From assembly GCA_037953745.1 (NCBI GenBank), contig JBAKBP010001603.1:1-64000 (forward strand): a stretch of DNA of 64,000 nucleotides, in the 5' to 3' direction. This stretch comes from Lithodes maja. Taxonomy: Eukaryota; Arthropoda; Malacostraca; Decapoda; Lithodidae. The position numbers were made by a program, and so were the translations under genes. Positions within the stretch are counted from its first letter, which is position 1. Each line of letters starts with the position of its first letter. The notes beneath the pieces are model-generated. The model did not search any database. It saw only the letters and a list, made by a program, of their open reading frames with translations, and was not told where the DNA came from. Positions 21,040-31,989 of the stretch are shown piece by piece.

Positions 21040-21515
21040 CCCCCAAACAAATAGTCGTAACTATGGCGGGGGCTCATGACGGGACATCGGATGACGGACT
21101 TCCGGTGTATCACAAAATTACGCTGAATGGGGTGAAAGTTCGATTCCTCATTGATACGGGAGCTTCCCGTTCTTGCATATTCCTTCCTTTCTTCAGGAAA
21201 CATAAACATGTTATTAGGAAAATGCAGTCTTCCTCTATCATCCTCGTTAGTGCCAATGATCATGTTATTCCCAACCTGGGTCAGTCACTACCGTTATATG
21301 TTAGTACCCCACATCCAAATCATGGAGTTCATCACTCCTTCGTGATTTATAATCCCAGTGAATCAAAGTATGATGGATTCTTGGGTCTTGATCTTTTAGT
21401 CTCCTTAAGTGCCTCAATCAATTGCAGATACAGGACACTGTCTCATGATCCACCGTCAAACCCTGAACAAAAACAAAATACACCACCTTCTCTAGGTAAT
21501 TTAAAGCAGCTATAA
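21040..21515 (+). pseudogene. Gypsy-A copy 2 protease
   Basis: Retropepsin domain with the active site FLIDTGASRSC and downstream NHGVHHSFVIYNPSES. It is in the -1 frame relative to Gag and ends at a TAA (21513-21515) conserved in all three copies. The same frame reopens after the stop and continues towards RT. Confidence 0.75.
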
Positions 21516-22750
21516 TCCACAACTTTACCAGTACCTCTCCCTATCACTGCTGCACCCCAAATTATGATAAATGATATTCCTTGCCACAATCACGTAATAT
21601 CTCCAGCCATAGTTTCCACCTCAGTTACAGTTCCCTTTCATCACGAAAAATGGATACCATTGGTTCCTACCCTTCAAGGAAATGTCCTTGTGACCCCACA
21701 CCTTCAAAGCCCTTGCAATGGAGTATGCCAAACCGCTCCTTGCCTGCTACCCCATCAACTGAACTGTATCAAAATTGCTAATATTTCTGACAAACTTGTC
21801 ACCTTGCCAAAAGGCCTTTTCATTGGCGAGGTAGAAATGTATTCCGAGGAACTGTCTGTTCTCTCTGATTCTACCCCTCCTTACAATAACCCCCCTTCCT
21901 GACATACCTCCCACGCTCACTACACAAACTGATCTCAGAAGTCTCCTAATTTCATATCAATATATATTTTGCCGCCTCTAACCGAGATATGGGCAAAACT
22001 GAAATGTTGCATCACCCCATTCACACCATGGGCCACCCCATCAAGCAACCAATTAGGAGGAAAAACCCGATACAATGGCAGGAAGAAGAAAAACAAGTAC
22101 AAGATATGCTCGCCACAGGAGTTGTCACAGCCTCTACCAGCCTATGGTCTTCTCCGGTGGTACTAGTCCGTAGAAAGGACGGATCCACAAGATTCTGCAT
22201 AGATTATCGACAGGTAAATGACGTCACCATCAAGGACGCCACACCCCTTCCCCGGATTGATGACTCTCTCGACTCGCTGCTTAGTACCAAATGGTTCACC
22301 ACTTTGGACTTGTAAGCTGGATACTGGTAGGTGCCCGTTTTGCCTGAGCATCAACGGAAAACTGCATTCTCCACCAGCCAAGGAAGACTGTACGAATTTA
22401 CAGTATTACCATTCGGACTATGTAATGGACCAGCCACATTTTCCAGATTAATGGAGTCAGTACTACAAGGTTTAACTTGGGAAACTTGCCTTGCATATCT
22501 GGATGATATCATTGTGTTTGGCAGAACTTGGGCAGAACATCTGCAACGTCTAAAACAGGTCTTTCAGAGAATACAAGATGCCAGCCTCAAGCTTAAACCC
22601 TCCAAATGCACTCTAGCAAAAAATAAAGTAAATTTCCTAGGGCACATTGTTTCAGAAGAAGGAATTGCACCCGACCCTTGAAAACTTGAGGCAATCAGTA
22701 AAATCACCCCTCCCACTAATGTAAAAGGTATACGTGCCTCTTTGGGCCTA
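21516..22750 (+). pseudogene. pol: Gypsy-A copy 2 linker and reverse transcriptase
   Basis: RT fingers and palm: WSSPVVLVRRKDGSTRFCID, PLPRIDDSLDSLL, FGLCNGPATFSRLM and YLDDIIVFGRTW (about 22494-22530). In-frame stops replace Gln codons near 22312 and 22327, and a Cys codon near 22679. The frame is otherwise kept, so decay is mostly by point mutation. Confidence 0.8.
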
Positions 22751-23378
22751 GCTTCATACTACCAACGTTTTGTGAAGAACTTTGCCACCATTGCCAAGCC
22801 CCTTCATGACCTCACCAAAAAAGAAGAACCCTTCCTATGGACTGATCTACGACTACAGGCTTTTAATGATCTAAAAAGCAAATTAGTTGCCTCTCCAGTG
22901 GTCTCATTCCCGGACTACACTAAACCATTCCACTTATACACAGATGTGTCACAATTTGGAATTGGGGCCATTTTAGGTCAGACCAGAGACGGCAAAGAGC
23001 ACATCATTGCCTGTGCTAGCCGCACCCTCAACCCGGCTGAAATAAACTACCTAGTGACTAAGCGAGAATGTCTCGGCATGATTAGGGCGTTACAGCATTT
23101 TATAGCCTACCTGGCGGGAGTCGAGGTCACCGTCATCACCGACCACCACGCCCTTCAATGGTTGAGGAAATCAGACACAATAAAACGCTATGACTGTCAG
23201 GTGGAGGGAATCACTGGAAAAATTTGATATGGATATCGTTTATCGACCGGGAAAATTGCATACAAATGCTGATGCACTCTCTCGTTTGCCCATGTCATCT
23301 CCCAATTCTACATCTCAACAGGACGAACCAACCCATACCATTCTTGCAATCCATCATCAAGGCTCTTGGACAACAGCC
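22742..23378 (+). pseudogene. pol: Gypsy-A copy 2 RT connection and RNase H
   Basis: LASYYQRFVKNFATIAKPLH is the RT connection; LYTDVSQFGIGAILGQT and ITDHHALQWLRKS are RNase H motifs. A 1-bp insertion near 23182 shifts the frame into GKLHTNADALSRLP. The sequence is interrupted at 23378 by a CR1-like LINE. Confidence 0.8.
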
Positions 23379-24542
23379 TAAGTACTAAGTCAGAGTGGGG
23401 TTCAGTCAAGAGTGGTGTCCCTCAGGGATCTGTATTGGGTCCTATGTTATTTATTATATACATAAATGACCTTGATTTAGGTATAACTAGTAGGATAAGT
23501 AAATTCGCAGACGATCCCAAAATAGTGAGACTCAGATAGTGAGATTCAGATAGCGACATACAGTAGAGTGCCTCCAAAGGGATCTAGATACCTTACACGA
23601 ATGGTCAGTAAAATGGCAGATGAATTTTAACATTGACAAATGCAAGGTATTAAAGATAGGGAATACTAATGCAAAATATAAACTAGGTAATGCTGAATTA
23701 GAAAACTCAGACTGCGAGAAAGATTTGGGTGTGTTTGTTAGCAACGATTTGAAACCTAGAAAACAGTGTATAAGCGTACGTAACAAGGCAAACAGGATTC
23801 TAGGGTTCATTTCGAGGAGTGTGAGTAACAGAACTACCGATGTTATCTTGAAACTTTACTTGTCATTAGTGAGACCTCATAATTATGGATTATGCGGTCC
23901 AATTTCGGTGTCCTTATTACAGAATGGACATAGATTCGTTGGAGAGAGTACAGCGAAGAATGACAAAAATGATTCATAATATTAGAAATCTACCATATGA
24001 AGAAAGGTTGACAAAATTAGGCTTACATTCATTAGAAAGATGCAGAGTTAGAGGGGATATGATAGAAGTGTTCAAGTGGGTTAGTGGGACAAATAAAGGA
24101 GACGAAAAATGTACTGAAGCTCAGTGATAGCGAAAGAACTCGAACAAATGGTTTCAAATTAGATAAATTTCGTTTCAGAAAAGATATAGGCAAATATTGG
24201 TTTGGTAACAGAGTTGTAGATGGGTGGAATAGACTACCGAGTGATATAGTGGGATCAAGAACGATAGGGAGCTTTAAGATAAAATTAGATAGGCATATGG
24301 ACGAGAAGGGTTGGGTGTGAGGGGGATCTACCAGTTGTGGGCCAATCGGCGCTCAGCAGACCCCCGTAATCTTGTGTTAATCTCTGGCCGTTTTGGTCGG
24401 GTCAGTACTCAAGGTATTAGTGAGTTGGGCCTATAATTGGACCTAGTAATTGGGGTTGGGTGTGACAGGGATCTGCCTTGTATGGGCCGATCGGCTTTTT
24501 GCAGACTCCCATTTTCTTATGTTCTTATGTTGAATATGTTCT
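23379..24542 (+). mobile_element. CR1-like LINE fragment, 5'-truncated
   Basis: Starts within RT (VKSGVPQGSVLGP, then the FADD-box relative FADDPK near 23505) and continues through the RT C-terminus (NIDKCKVLKIGN, LPYEERLTKLGLHSLERCR, WNRLPSDIVGS) to a 3' UTR. The last bases are two TTCTTATG octamers (24513-24530), the kind of short 3' repeat characteristic of CR1 instead of poly(A). Frames shift near 23530, 23880 and 24090, so it is dead. It interrupts Gypsy-A copy 2 between GACAACAGCC and AAGAACGTTT. Confidence 0.8.
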
Positions 24543-24784
24543 TAAGAACGTTTACAACAACAAGAAAAATCTGACTGGATGCCTAGGAAAGTTTTCAATC
24601 AATTAACCAGGCTGGGTGACAATTAGTCCGGGAGCCATAGCCTGATTTATTGATGAACCTTGTTTTGTCGGATAAAGTTTTTTTTGTTGCTGTTTCTTGT
24701 AGCTTGGGGGTACCTCTTCAAAATACAGGAGGGTGCCCAGTGGGCACCCTTGGGCATTTTGAGATATTAACCCCTTCATGCCCA

Positions 24785-24935
24785 AAACTTAGGATCTTGA
24801 GCATCTTACCCTGAAACATGCACAAAACATCGTGCATGGCAAACCATGTTCTTTACAGCTGCACTTCTTGGAAGCACAAGGGGCCTCACTCTTGCAGCCA
24901 CACCGGATCATCTTCAGGATGTAGTCTGGGACAAG
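24785..24935 (-). pseudogene. Cys8 zinc-finger module of Academ-like transposon 1
   Basis: Minus-strand reading gives VPDYILKMIRCGCKSEAPC then ASKKCSCKEHGLPC and TMFCACF: eight cysteines in a C-x-C-x6-C-x5-C-x-C-x8-C-x4-C-x-C pattern. It is the C-terminal continuation of the 25474-26229 protein, displaced by the SINE insertion. The counterpart in transposon 2 is at about 36040-36130. Confidence 0.65.
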
Positions 24936-24936
24936 T

Positions 24937-25312
24937 GTCCCAGGCCGTGGTGGTCAAGTGGTGAGCATGCTCGCGTGTGAATCTGAAAGACCCGGGATCG
25001 AATCCCTGCCACGGCGGACATTTAGTAGGTGCAGTAGTACGTCCTAGCATGTTTCACATGCTTGCACCCAGTCAGGGGACATCCTGACGGCGTATACAGA
25101 CAAAACACACATAACAAAGCCACTCCAACACCTTCCTCTCTCTCCAACACCCCTTCTCCCCTCTCAACACTCTTCTCTGAGCTATTGCCGATAAAAATGG
25201 CATGCTCAGTCCTGTAAAGAATCGTAAGATTCCAGGACGAGCTCATCAGCTTAGGATCCCCAGATCGACCATGGTGATTGTCACCTAAACATCTACAAAA
25301 CAATACAATACA
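24937..25312 (+). mobile_element. tRNA-headed SINE (SINE-3) inside Academ-like transposon 1
   Basis: Head 24944-25015 is a 72-nt tRNA-like unit with a perfect 7-bp acceptor stem GCCGTGG/CCACGGC, A-box-like GTGGTCAAGTGGTGA and B box GGGATCGAATCCC. A 290-bp CA-rich body and an ACAATACAATACAA tail follow. ACAAGT at 24931-24936 and 25310-25315 looks like the target duplication. Removing it joins the nuclease and Cys8 parts of the host transposon. Confidence 0.75.
24944..25015 (+). tRNA. tRNA-like sequence heading SINE-3 (probable tRNA relic)
   Basis: Closed acceptor stem, internal promoter boxes and 72-nt length resemble a tRNA, but the anticodon stem is not clearly paired and a SINE body follows directly. 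More likely a SINE head than a working tRNA gene. Confidence 0.35.
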
Positions 25313-25473
25313 AGTTTGGCATCTTCTGGTAGGTGGATTGGGATCAGTGCCCTGTTACAGGTGTCTTTTTCCCATCCAAATTCCTCTGGGTCCAGTGCTG
25401 GTAGCTGATTCACATCGAGATTTCGCCACAAGTACGCTTGGAAGTGGGCCCTCTTAACATTTTCAAGGAATGC

Positions 25474-26229
25474 TTACTTTGTTGGTGGTAGAGCAGCCAG
25501 ATTTGGTGCAGAAATATGTCCTTTCCCATTCTTTTTTCCCCAGATAAGTAGCCTTGTGTGGGACATGTCCGTGCTCTCTGTTATGCCATAACAGGCTGAG
25601 ATGAAGGCAGTGGCTTGTTCAAGGACTTGCTGGAATGATGCATCCATGTTGCCAATGGCTGATAGGTCATAACCAGCTTTCAGGGCTTTGATGACAGAGC
25701 CTTTTCCCAACCCATAGTACGATGCTACAGTGTCACATCCTGATATGTCATGGGCTGATAAAATGTGTTCGACAATTTGTGTCTGCTTGGCCAGTGTTGA
25801 CTTGATGTCCACTATTGTTCTGTCCTTGCCGGGGGAATCCATGATTAGTGGTACATCCAGTCCTGTCTGATGGTAATGGTGAAGGAGGAGGACAAACACA
25901 TCTGTGTCATCAGAAACCACAGTGATGTGATGGGCTTCTCCAGCACACCTCAGGACTTGTTGGACGATGATGGTGTCAGCTTCTTCCTGCTGATTTTCTA
26001 GATCATATCTGTCCCGTCTTTCTTCCATCCTGATCTCGATGGGACATTGGTCCTCACCTGTCACCACCAACTTGTGCTTCTTTGTGCTCCGTAGATGAAA
26101 TAGCCGGTCTTTGCTCAGTTCCTCACACAGTAATTTGTTCAGCTGTTTTTTGTTTTCAATGGATGACAGGACAACTTTCTGGGCTGTTAGTTTGGTTGAC
26201 AGGAGGAGATGATGATTTTTGTTGACCAC
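25474..26229 (-). pseudogene. XPG/FEN1-like nuclease domain of Academ-like transposon 1
   Basis: A 251-codon open frame. Residues about 80-115 hold an XPG-I-like region: NQQEEADTIIVQQV followed by VVSDDTDVFVLL, the spaced E-E-x-D and D-x-D acidic residues expected to bind metal. Residues about 160-185 (HDISGCDTVASYYGLGKGS) fit the helix-two-turn-helix DNA-binding motif following XPG-I. The XPG-N part seen in transposon 2 is missing, so this copy is an internal-deletion derivative. It would act on transposon DNA in the nucleus. The Cys-rich C-terminus follows at 24935-24790 beyond a SINE. Confidence 0.7.
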
Positions 26230-26443
26230 TATCTCCCTGACATCTCTGGTGACGGACTTGATAATAAATCACGTTTCTTTTGTGATTTTGGTGATTATGG
26301 GGTTAATATCTCAAAATGCCCAAAGGGTGCCCACGGGGCACCCTCCTGTATTTTGAAGAGGTACCCCCAAGCTACAAGAAACAGCAAAAAAAAAAACTTT
26401 ATCCGACAAAACAAGGTGCAGCGCCATGGCTACCGGACTAAAC

Positions 26444-27530
26444 CTCTTCACCTTGGAAGGTAAAATTGTGATCACTCCTCAAGCAGCACTATCCACTATG
26501 CAATCCATACATATGGATAATGGCATCCACCTAGCCCAAAGGAAGCTCATCTCCACCTTTCAACAGGTATATTGGACACCATCACCTTATGTCACTGCCA
26601 AGCGCATCACAGAGTCATGTAAAGCATGTGCGTTGAGTAAGGATCGAACCCGCACAGCTGGTCCTTCTGGGAAGTTAGTTGCCTCCAAACCTTGGCAATT
26701 GCTTGCAGTAGACGTAATGGGGCCAATGGACAATAGTCATGGTTTCAGATACATTATTACTTTTGTGGACACCTACTCCAAATATGTCATTGCGTGTCCC
26801 GCAAAAGAACACTCAGCCATTGCAGTAGCTGAAGCTCTCATTCAACATGTCTTCCCTTATGTTGGCCTCCCTGAAGCAATCCATTCTGATAATGCCCCTG
26901 AATTCACCAGCCATAAATGGTCTCAACTATCTCTAATGTGTAGATTTCAAATCAGCCACTCCTCACCTTATTGGCCTCAAGGTAATTCCATATGTGAGAG
27001 AAGTCACAGAACCATTGCCAATCAGATCAGAACCCAGTTGCAACAAATGGACTCCAAAGATTGGTCCAGCCAAGTCAAGATTGTACAATGGGGAATCAAC
27101 ACTTGCCCTCGAGAAAACAGCATATCACCTCATGAACGAGTATTTGGATTAGCACCTTTACTCCTTCCCCTCCGTCATCCAGCTGCCCTGTATGAGCCCT
27201 CCTCCAATTTCGACCAGTCTCTAGTTCACCTAAAAAATCGCCTAAGACAAATATAGTACGTCCAAGACCTTCAATCTGACGAAACATCTAAAGCAAGCCC
27301 CCACTGTGTTGGTGATCTAGTTATGGTTGCACACTTACCAGTTCCATCCAAGCTCAAACCCAGATTTAAAGGTCCATTTGAAATATTTACTGTACCAAAC
27401 TGTTACCAGGTTACCGTCAACTATTTTGGTGAGTCGCGCACATATCGTAACAGGCATGTACGTAGATTTCAGCCTATTAATGAGAATATAGTTATGTTTA
27501 CTGACCCCATTCAAATGACATTTTGCTAGC
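26444..27530 (+). pseudogene. pol: Gypsy-A copy 2 integrase
   Basis: Encodes the zinc-finger end SCKACALSKDRTRT, core motifs AVDVMGPMDN, HSDNAPEFTSHKW and SPYWPQGNSICERSH (D, D, E all present), and the C-terminal SH3-like region FKGPFEIFTVPNCYQVTVNY. A stop near 27254 (Gln to TAG) interrupts it. The N-terminal end was displaced by the CR1-like LINE and Academ-like transposon 1. Confidence 0.8.
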
Positions 27531-28310
27531 AACTGATAACCACAATTTAGGATCCACAGAGTCTACCACACCTGAACTTCCTCTACCTGTCACACCTTCA
27601 CGCTGACAAAAGCCCCCTCTTGATTTAAACATTCTGCCTCATACACCCACACCTCCACCACAACCACCGCCTAGTGTTTACACACCCGTTCCTGCTATAA
27701 CTACATGCACTGTTTCTGCTCCTACCACTTTTCCTTCCCAGGCAGGTCGCCCCCCTCCCTCTATTCCTGTTCAAGCTTACCCTTCTGTCAGTTTACCTAC
27801 TTATTCAGAATCTTCTGGTACTCAAGCTACAACTCCTGTAATTGCTAATATTCCTAACCTAGTCTCTTCACCTATCACTTCCGCTCCTCAACCTACCTCT
27901 TCACTTCCACATCCGATACCTGTCCCTCTTGTCTCACGCCACTCTAATCCACAGTCCTATGCTTCCAAACTAAAGCCTCCAGCTCCTTCTGTCTCTCATC
28001 TTCTAACTAGACCTGATGCACGCCCTCTCCCTCTATTGAACAGAAGAAGTCCCCTACCTTCTAGTAGCACACATTCTTCTCCTTTAATTCGGCTCACTCC
28101 CAACAGATTAAATAGGCCACCTTTATCACATGTGACCAAACCCTCTCTAATACCTACTCGGTCTAACCCCACATGTACAAGATCTGGTCGTCGTGTGAGA
28201 CCCCCTCAACGATGGGCATCTACCTTCAACCCTACCTACATCCGGCGGGACCACCCTCAACCTACCTTGCCAGCTACACTCCGGACCACCCCTGTTAGTT
28301 CGAGGTAAAC
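27531..28310 (+). pseudogene. pol: Gypsy-A Pol C-terminal proline-rich tail
   Basis: Downstream of integrase the frame is rich in Pro, Ser and Thr (PHTPTPPPQPPPS, then many SS/TP pairs). It ends with a basic motif TRSGRRVRPPQRW followed about 35 codons later by a TAA. This RSGR-x-RPP ending is typical of integrase tails, so I read it as the end of Pol and not an env gene: there is no signal peptide or membrane segment. A TGA at about 27604 interrupts it. Confidence 0.55.
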
Positions 28311-28890
28311 TCTACCTGGTACTACCACCCCAGCTCTCCTCACTAAACCTTAAAATACGACAGCTACCAGACCAGCTCCCCCAGCCCTCATCACTACACC
28401 TTCACCGACGACAGAAAGCAGAATAGCTCCAACCACCTCTTCTACTACAGCGCCTCGTACAGCAACCCAGCCGGCCATGAAAATTAACAGTGTCACCTTC
28501 CTTCAAAACGCTGTCCCTACGGCCATAAAATCTCCAAGTTAGCTCATTCACCTGGCTAAGCATGCTGACGAGGATTGGCAAATCAACATCGCCATGGACA
28601 CCCACACCAAGGCAGATGTCCCTACAACACTATGGCTCATCACTCTCAGAGATTAACGCCATTCAAGAATTCACCCACCACCCGCTCCTATATTCTTAAA
28701 TCGCGAGGTCGCGACTTTTTCTATGAGGACAGTGGTGGAATGACGGGTCTGAAGACAAGCCCTGCAGAGAACAGTTGCAGAATAGCCAGTCTGCAACTAA
28801 AAGACCCTAAAAAGACAGGAGAACGAAAGGAGAGAAAAAGAAGAATACAAGAGCCACCCCTGTTTCCCCGTGCTCTAATCTGCACACAAA
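28311..28890 (+). other. Gypsy-A copy 2 non-coding 3' region
   Basis: No convincing frame. A purine-rich stretch near 28815-28850 could be the polypurine tract before the 3' LTR, but the LTR start cannot be fixed. Confidence 0.4.
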
Positions 28891-29339
28891 TTTTTTTTTT
28901 TTTTTTTTTTTTTTTCTATATTCCAACTTACTTCCTCTCGGGCATAGGCTGAGAGCCTTAACATTCACCGCTTTACAATGAACAGTGAAGCCCGTGAGGC
29001 CTTGTTCCAGTCTAGGGAGTGAGACATGTGAAGCACGTAGAGTACAACGAGCACCTGCCATCTTGCCTTCACATGAGGCACGGTGCTCACTCATGGCCCG
29101 AAACGACCCCATCTCTGAAGCCACCTCGTTCCCGTGCTTCACTGTCTCACCCCTTACACTCGGACTCTCACACTTACACACACACAACGCCACCTGTTGA
29201 GCAGATAACTCACCAGGCATTGCACCCCTATAGCATATTTTGAATATGGGAATATTCATACACTGCTATTTAATCAGGGAACAATGAGGGTATTTTATTG
29301 ACGTTTCGGTGGGCTTGTGGTAATGCACTGATACTAGCT
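28891..29339 (-). mobile_element. SINE-1 copy 2, lacking the tRNA head
   Basis: T-run 28891-28915 (poly(A) on minus), then the same body as 10773-11195, ending at GCACTGATACTAG. The tRNA-like head is absent, so it is 5'-truncated. Flanks share ACCCCTG.TTCCC.GTGCTC (28863 onwards and 29342 onwards), a possible imperfect target duplication of about 22 bp. Confidence 0.8.
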
Positions 29340-30591
29340 ACCCCTGGTTCCCTGTGCTCTAAGACAGCAGCCACCTGCCACTAGTATGGGAAACTCTCAT
29401 AGCCAATCCACGCCCTGCTCTCCAACCATCACAGCCAACCACAGAGCAGCAATTCCTCAGCTCCCGGATATGCAGGACGATGAAGCAATGTTTATGCAAA
29501 TGAAACATCAACGGCCCGAAGTCTACAGATATAAATGGATGTAGATAGGACAAATTATGACCAACCGGGAGATATCATAACCCTCTACAAAGGGTAACTC
29601 ATAGGCGAGCTGTAATAACGTTTGTCTAGGAGTTTAGATTATGAAAGAATCCATATAAGTAAGATTGCTCCATTATTAGGCTAAGTAACTAGCACCTAAG
29701 TAATAAATAAACTACCTATTATATACTGTATGTACCCATGTAAACAGCTATTATGTATGTCTACGATAAGTAATTTACCTCACAACTTCATCACAACCAA
29801 TTTCCCCATATCCCTCTGACTTTGAGCCCCTGTAAACGAGAGTCAAGAATAAAGCCGAATATTACCTCTAAGAAGTTATAGAGAAGTATGCAAACCTCAA
29901 CTGCGGTACTACCCTAAACCTGAACAAGGAACTGAGTAGCTAATCACAGTAGTGGCTTGTACTAGCCTGACCCTACCCTACCCGGAGAGTGTACTTGCCT
30001 GAAGTACCCCCTGAAGCCCTGCTCGAGTGACGCCCTACACTCCTGAAGTCTGGAACCTGAAGTCCTGCTCGAGTGACGCGCAACACCCCTGAAGTGCTCA
30101 ATGGACCGACAATCTACGTCGGCCAGACTCGTACTCTCTCTACCCTCCAACACTACCCTAAATGTCCCTGTGTATCTTATTTTGTGTTATTCTTGTCGAG
30201 GTATAGGTAAAATGATGTGAATCGTGTTGTGCTAATTTATTCTGAGATTTGTGTCCAAGCTCCTTAATTGCGTTACTGTGTTAATCATTCTGCATCTTAT
30301 ATCAAGTCCTTGCTAGATCTGTGTCCAAGACCTAGCTCTTATATTTAATTTGTCTTCTCTAGTACGTCCTACGAATACGTTATATAATTGTGTTAATTAA
30401 TTCACCTCACCACGCACTCACAGAGTTTCCTAATATATGTATTCTGTTATGTATGTTGCAAGTTGAGGTCGAAGTGTATTTCGTGTTATAATTCCCCTTC
30501 TTAATTCAAAACTGATTACCTAGAACCTACGCTCATTTTCGTAATTAATTTACTTTAGTCTCCTTGTTGAGAAGTGTTGTTATTCTTTAAA
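29340..30591 (+). repeat. Gypsy-A copy 2 3' LTR, truncated
   Basis: 29622-30591 matches the 5' LTR from 19042 closely, including the tandem units. The part 29340-29621 has no partner in the window because the 5' copy starts later. It breaks at 30591 into the inverted 3' end of Gypsy-A copy 3. Confidence 0.75.
29530..29536 (+). promoter_or_regulatory. candidate TATA box in Gypsy-A LTR
   Basis: TATAAAT in AT-balanced sequence within the presumed U3 of the 3' LTR. Inferred from motif and position only. Confidence 0.3.
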
Positions 30592-30698
30592 CAATAGGCG
30601 GTGGGCGTGGTTGTGGTAGAGGTGTGGGTGTATGAGGTAGAATATTTAAATCAAGAGGGGGATTTTGTCGGCATGAAGGTGTGACAGGTAGAGGAAGT

Positions 30699-31870
30699 TC
30701 AGGTGTGGTAGACTGTGGATCCTAAATTGTGGTTATCATTTGCAGGCAAAATGTCATTCTGAATGGGGTCAGCAAGCATAACTATATTCTCATTAATAGG
30801 CTGAAATCTATGTACATGCCTGTTACGATATGTGCGCGACTTACCAAAATAATTGACGGTAACCTGGTAACAGTTTTGTACAGCTAATATTTCAAATGGA
30901 CCTTTAAATCTGGGTTTGAGCTTGGATGGAACTGGTAAGTGTGCAACCATAACTAGATCACCAACACAGTGTGGGCTGGCTTTAGGTGTTTCGTCAGGTT
31001 GAAGGTCTTGGACGTACTGTATTTGTCTTAGGCGATTTTTTAGGTGAACTAGAGACTGGTCGAAATTGGAGGAGGGCTCATACGGGGCAGCTAGATGACG
31101 GAGGGGAAGGAGCAAAGGTGCTACTCCAAATACTCGTTCATGAGGTGATATGCCGTCTTCTCGAAGGCAAGTGTTGATTCCCCATTGTACAATCTTGACT
31201 TGGCTGGACCAATCTTTGGAGTCCATTTGTTGCAACCGGGTTCTGATCTGATTGGCAATGGTTCTGTGATTTCTCTCACATATGGAATTACCTTGAGGAC
31301 AGTAAGGTGAGGAGTGGCTGATTTTAAATCTACACATTAGAGATAGTTGAGACCATATATGGCTGGTGAATTCAGGGGCATTATCAGAATGGATTGCTTC
31401 AGGGAGGCCAAAATAAGGGAAGACATGTTGAATGAGAGCTTCAGCTACTGCAATGGCTGAGTGTTCTTTTGCGGGACACGCAATGACATATTTGGAGTAG
31501 GTGTCCACAAAAGTAATAATGTATCTGAAACCATGACTATTTTCCATTGGCCCCATTACGTCTACTGCAAGCAATTGCCAAGGTTTGGAGGCAACTAACA
31601 TCCCAGAAGGACCAGCTGTGCGGGTTCGATCCTTACCCAACGCACATGCTTTGCATGACTCTGTGATGCGCTTGGCAGTGACATAAGGTGATGGTGTCCA
31701 ATATACCTGTTGAAAGGTGGAGATGAGCTTCCTTTGGGCTAGGTGGATGCCATTATCCATATGTATGGATTGCATAGTGGATAATGCTGCTTGAGGAGTG
31801 ATCACAATTTTACCTTCCAAGGTGAAGAGATTGTCACCCTGCCTGGTTAATTGACTGAAAATTTCCTAGG
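30699..31870 (-). pseudogene. pol: Gypsy-A copy 3 integrase (longest intact stretch)
   Basis: A 373-codon open frame carries the zinc-finger end, AVDVMGPM, HSDNAPEFTSHIW and SPYCPQGNSICERNH, then the C-terminal domain FKGPFEILAVQNCYQVTVNY. All three D, D, E positions are present. A Trp-to-Cys change in the PYWPQG motif may be damaging. It ends near 30699 before the tail. Confidence 0.8.
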
Positions 31871-31989
31871 CATCCAGTCAGGTTTTTCTTGTTGATGATA
31901 TTGTTTTAAAAGTTCTTTCTGGCTGTTGTCCAACGAGCCTTGATGATGGATTGCAAGAATGGTATGGGTTGGCTCGTCCTGTTGAGATG

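Larger units (their letters stand above)
24624..26440 (-). mobile_element. Academ-like DNA transposon 1 (with nested SINE)
   Basis: Terminal inverted repeats of about 150 bp: left 24624-24775 beginning TAGTCCGGGAGCCAT, right 26292-26440 whose reverse complement begins TAGTCCGGTAGCCAT. Flanking 3-bp repeats are AAT (24621-24623) and AAC (26441-26443); uninterrupted gypsy copies read AAT. The minus strand encodes an XPG-like nuclease and a Cys8 module. A SINE splits the two coding parts. An XPG-like nuclease with a Cys8 finger and 3-4-bp duplications is what I know of the Academ superfamily; the assignment is inferred without a search. Confidence 0.7.
19042..30591 (+). mobile_element. Gypsy-A copy 2, Ty3/gypsy LTR retrotransposon
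   Basis: Plus-strand order: 5' LTR (19042-20617), N-terminally deleted Gag (20618-21033), protease (21063-21515), RT (21989-22750), RNase H (22750-23300), integrase (23300-23378, 24543-24623 and 26444-27530), proline-rich Pol tail (27531-28310), non-coding 3' region, 3' LTR (about 29340-30591, truncated). Nested insertions: CR1-like LINE 23379-24542, Academ-like transposon 24624-26440, SINE 28891-29339. The LTR/Gag junction at 20617 is a deletion that removed the leader and the start of Gag. Multiple in-frame stops show it is dead. Confidence 0.85.

Noticed and set aside
27096..27287. frames antisense to Gypsy-A integrase (4601-4807, 27096-27287, 30986-31177)
   Set aside because: Shadow frames of a conserved coding strand.
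27600..28310. possible env gene downstream of Gypsy-A integrase
   Set aside because: Proline/serine/threonine-rich with a basic RSGR..RPP ending; no signal peptide, cysteine pattern or membrane segment. Read as the Pol tail.
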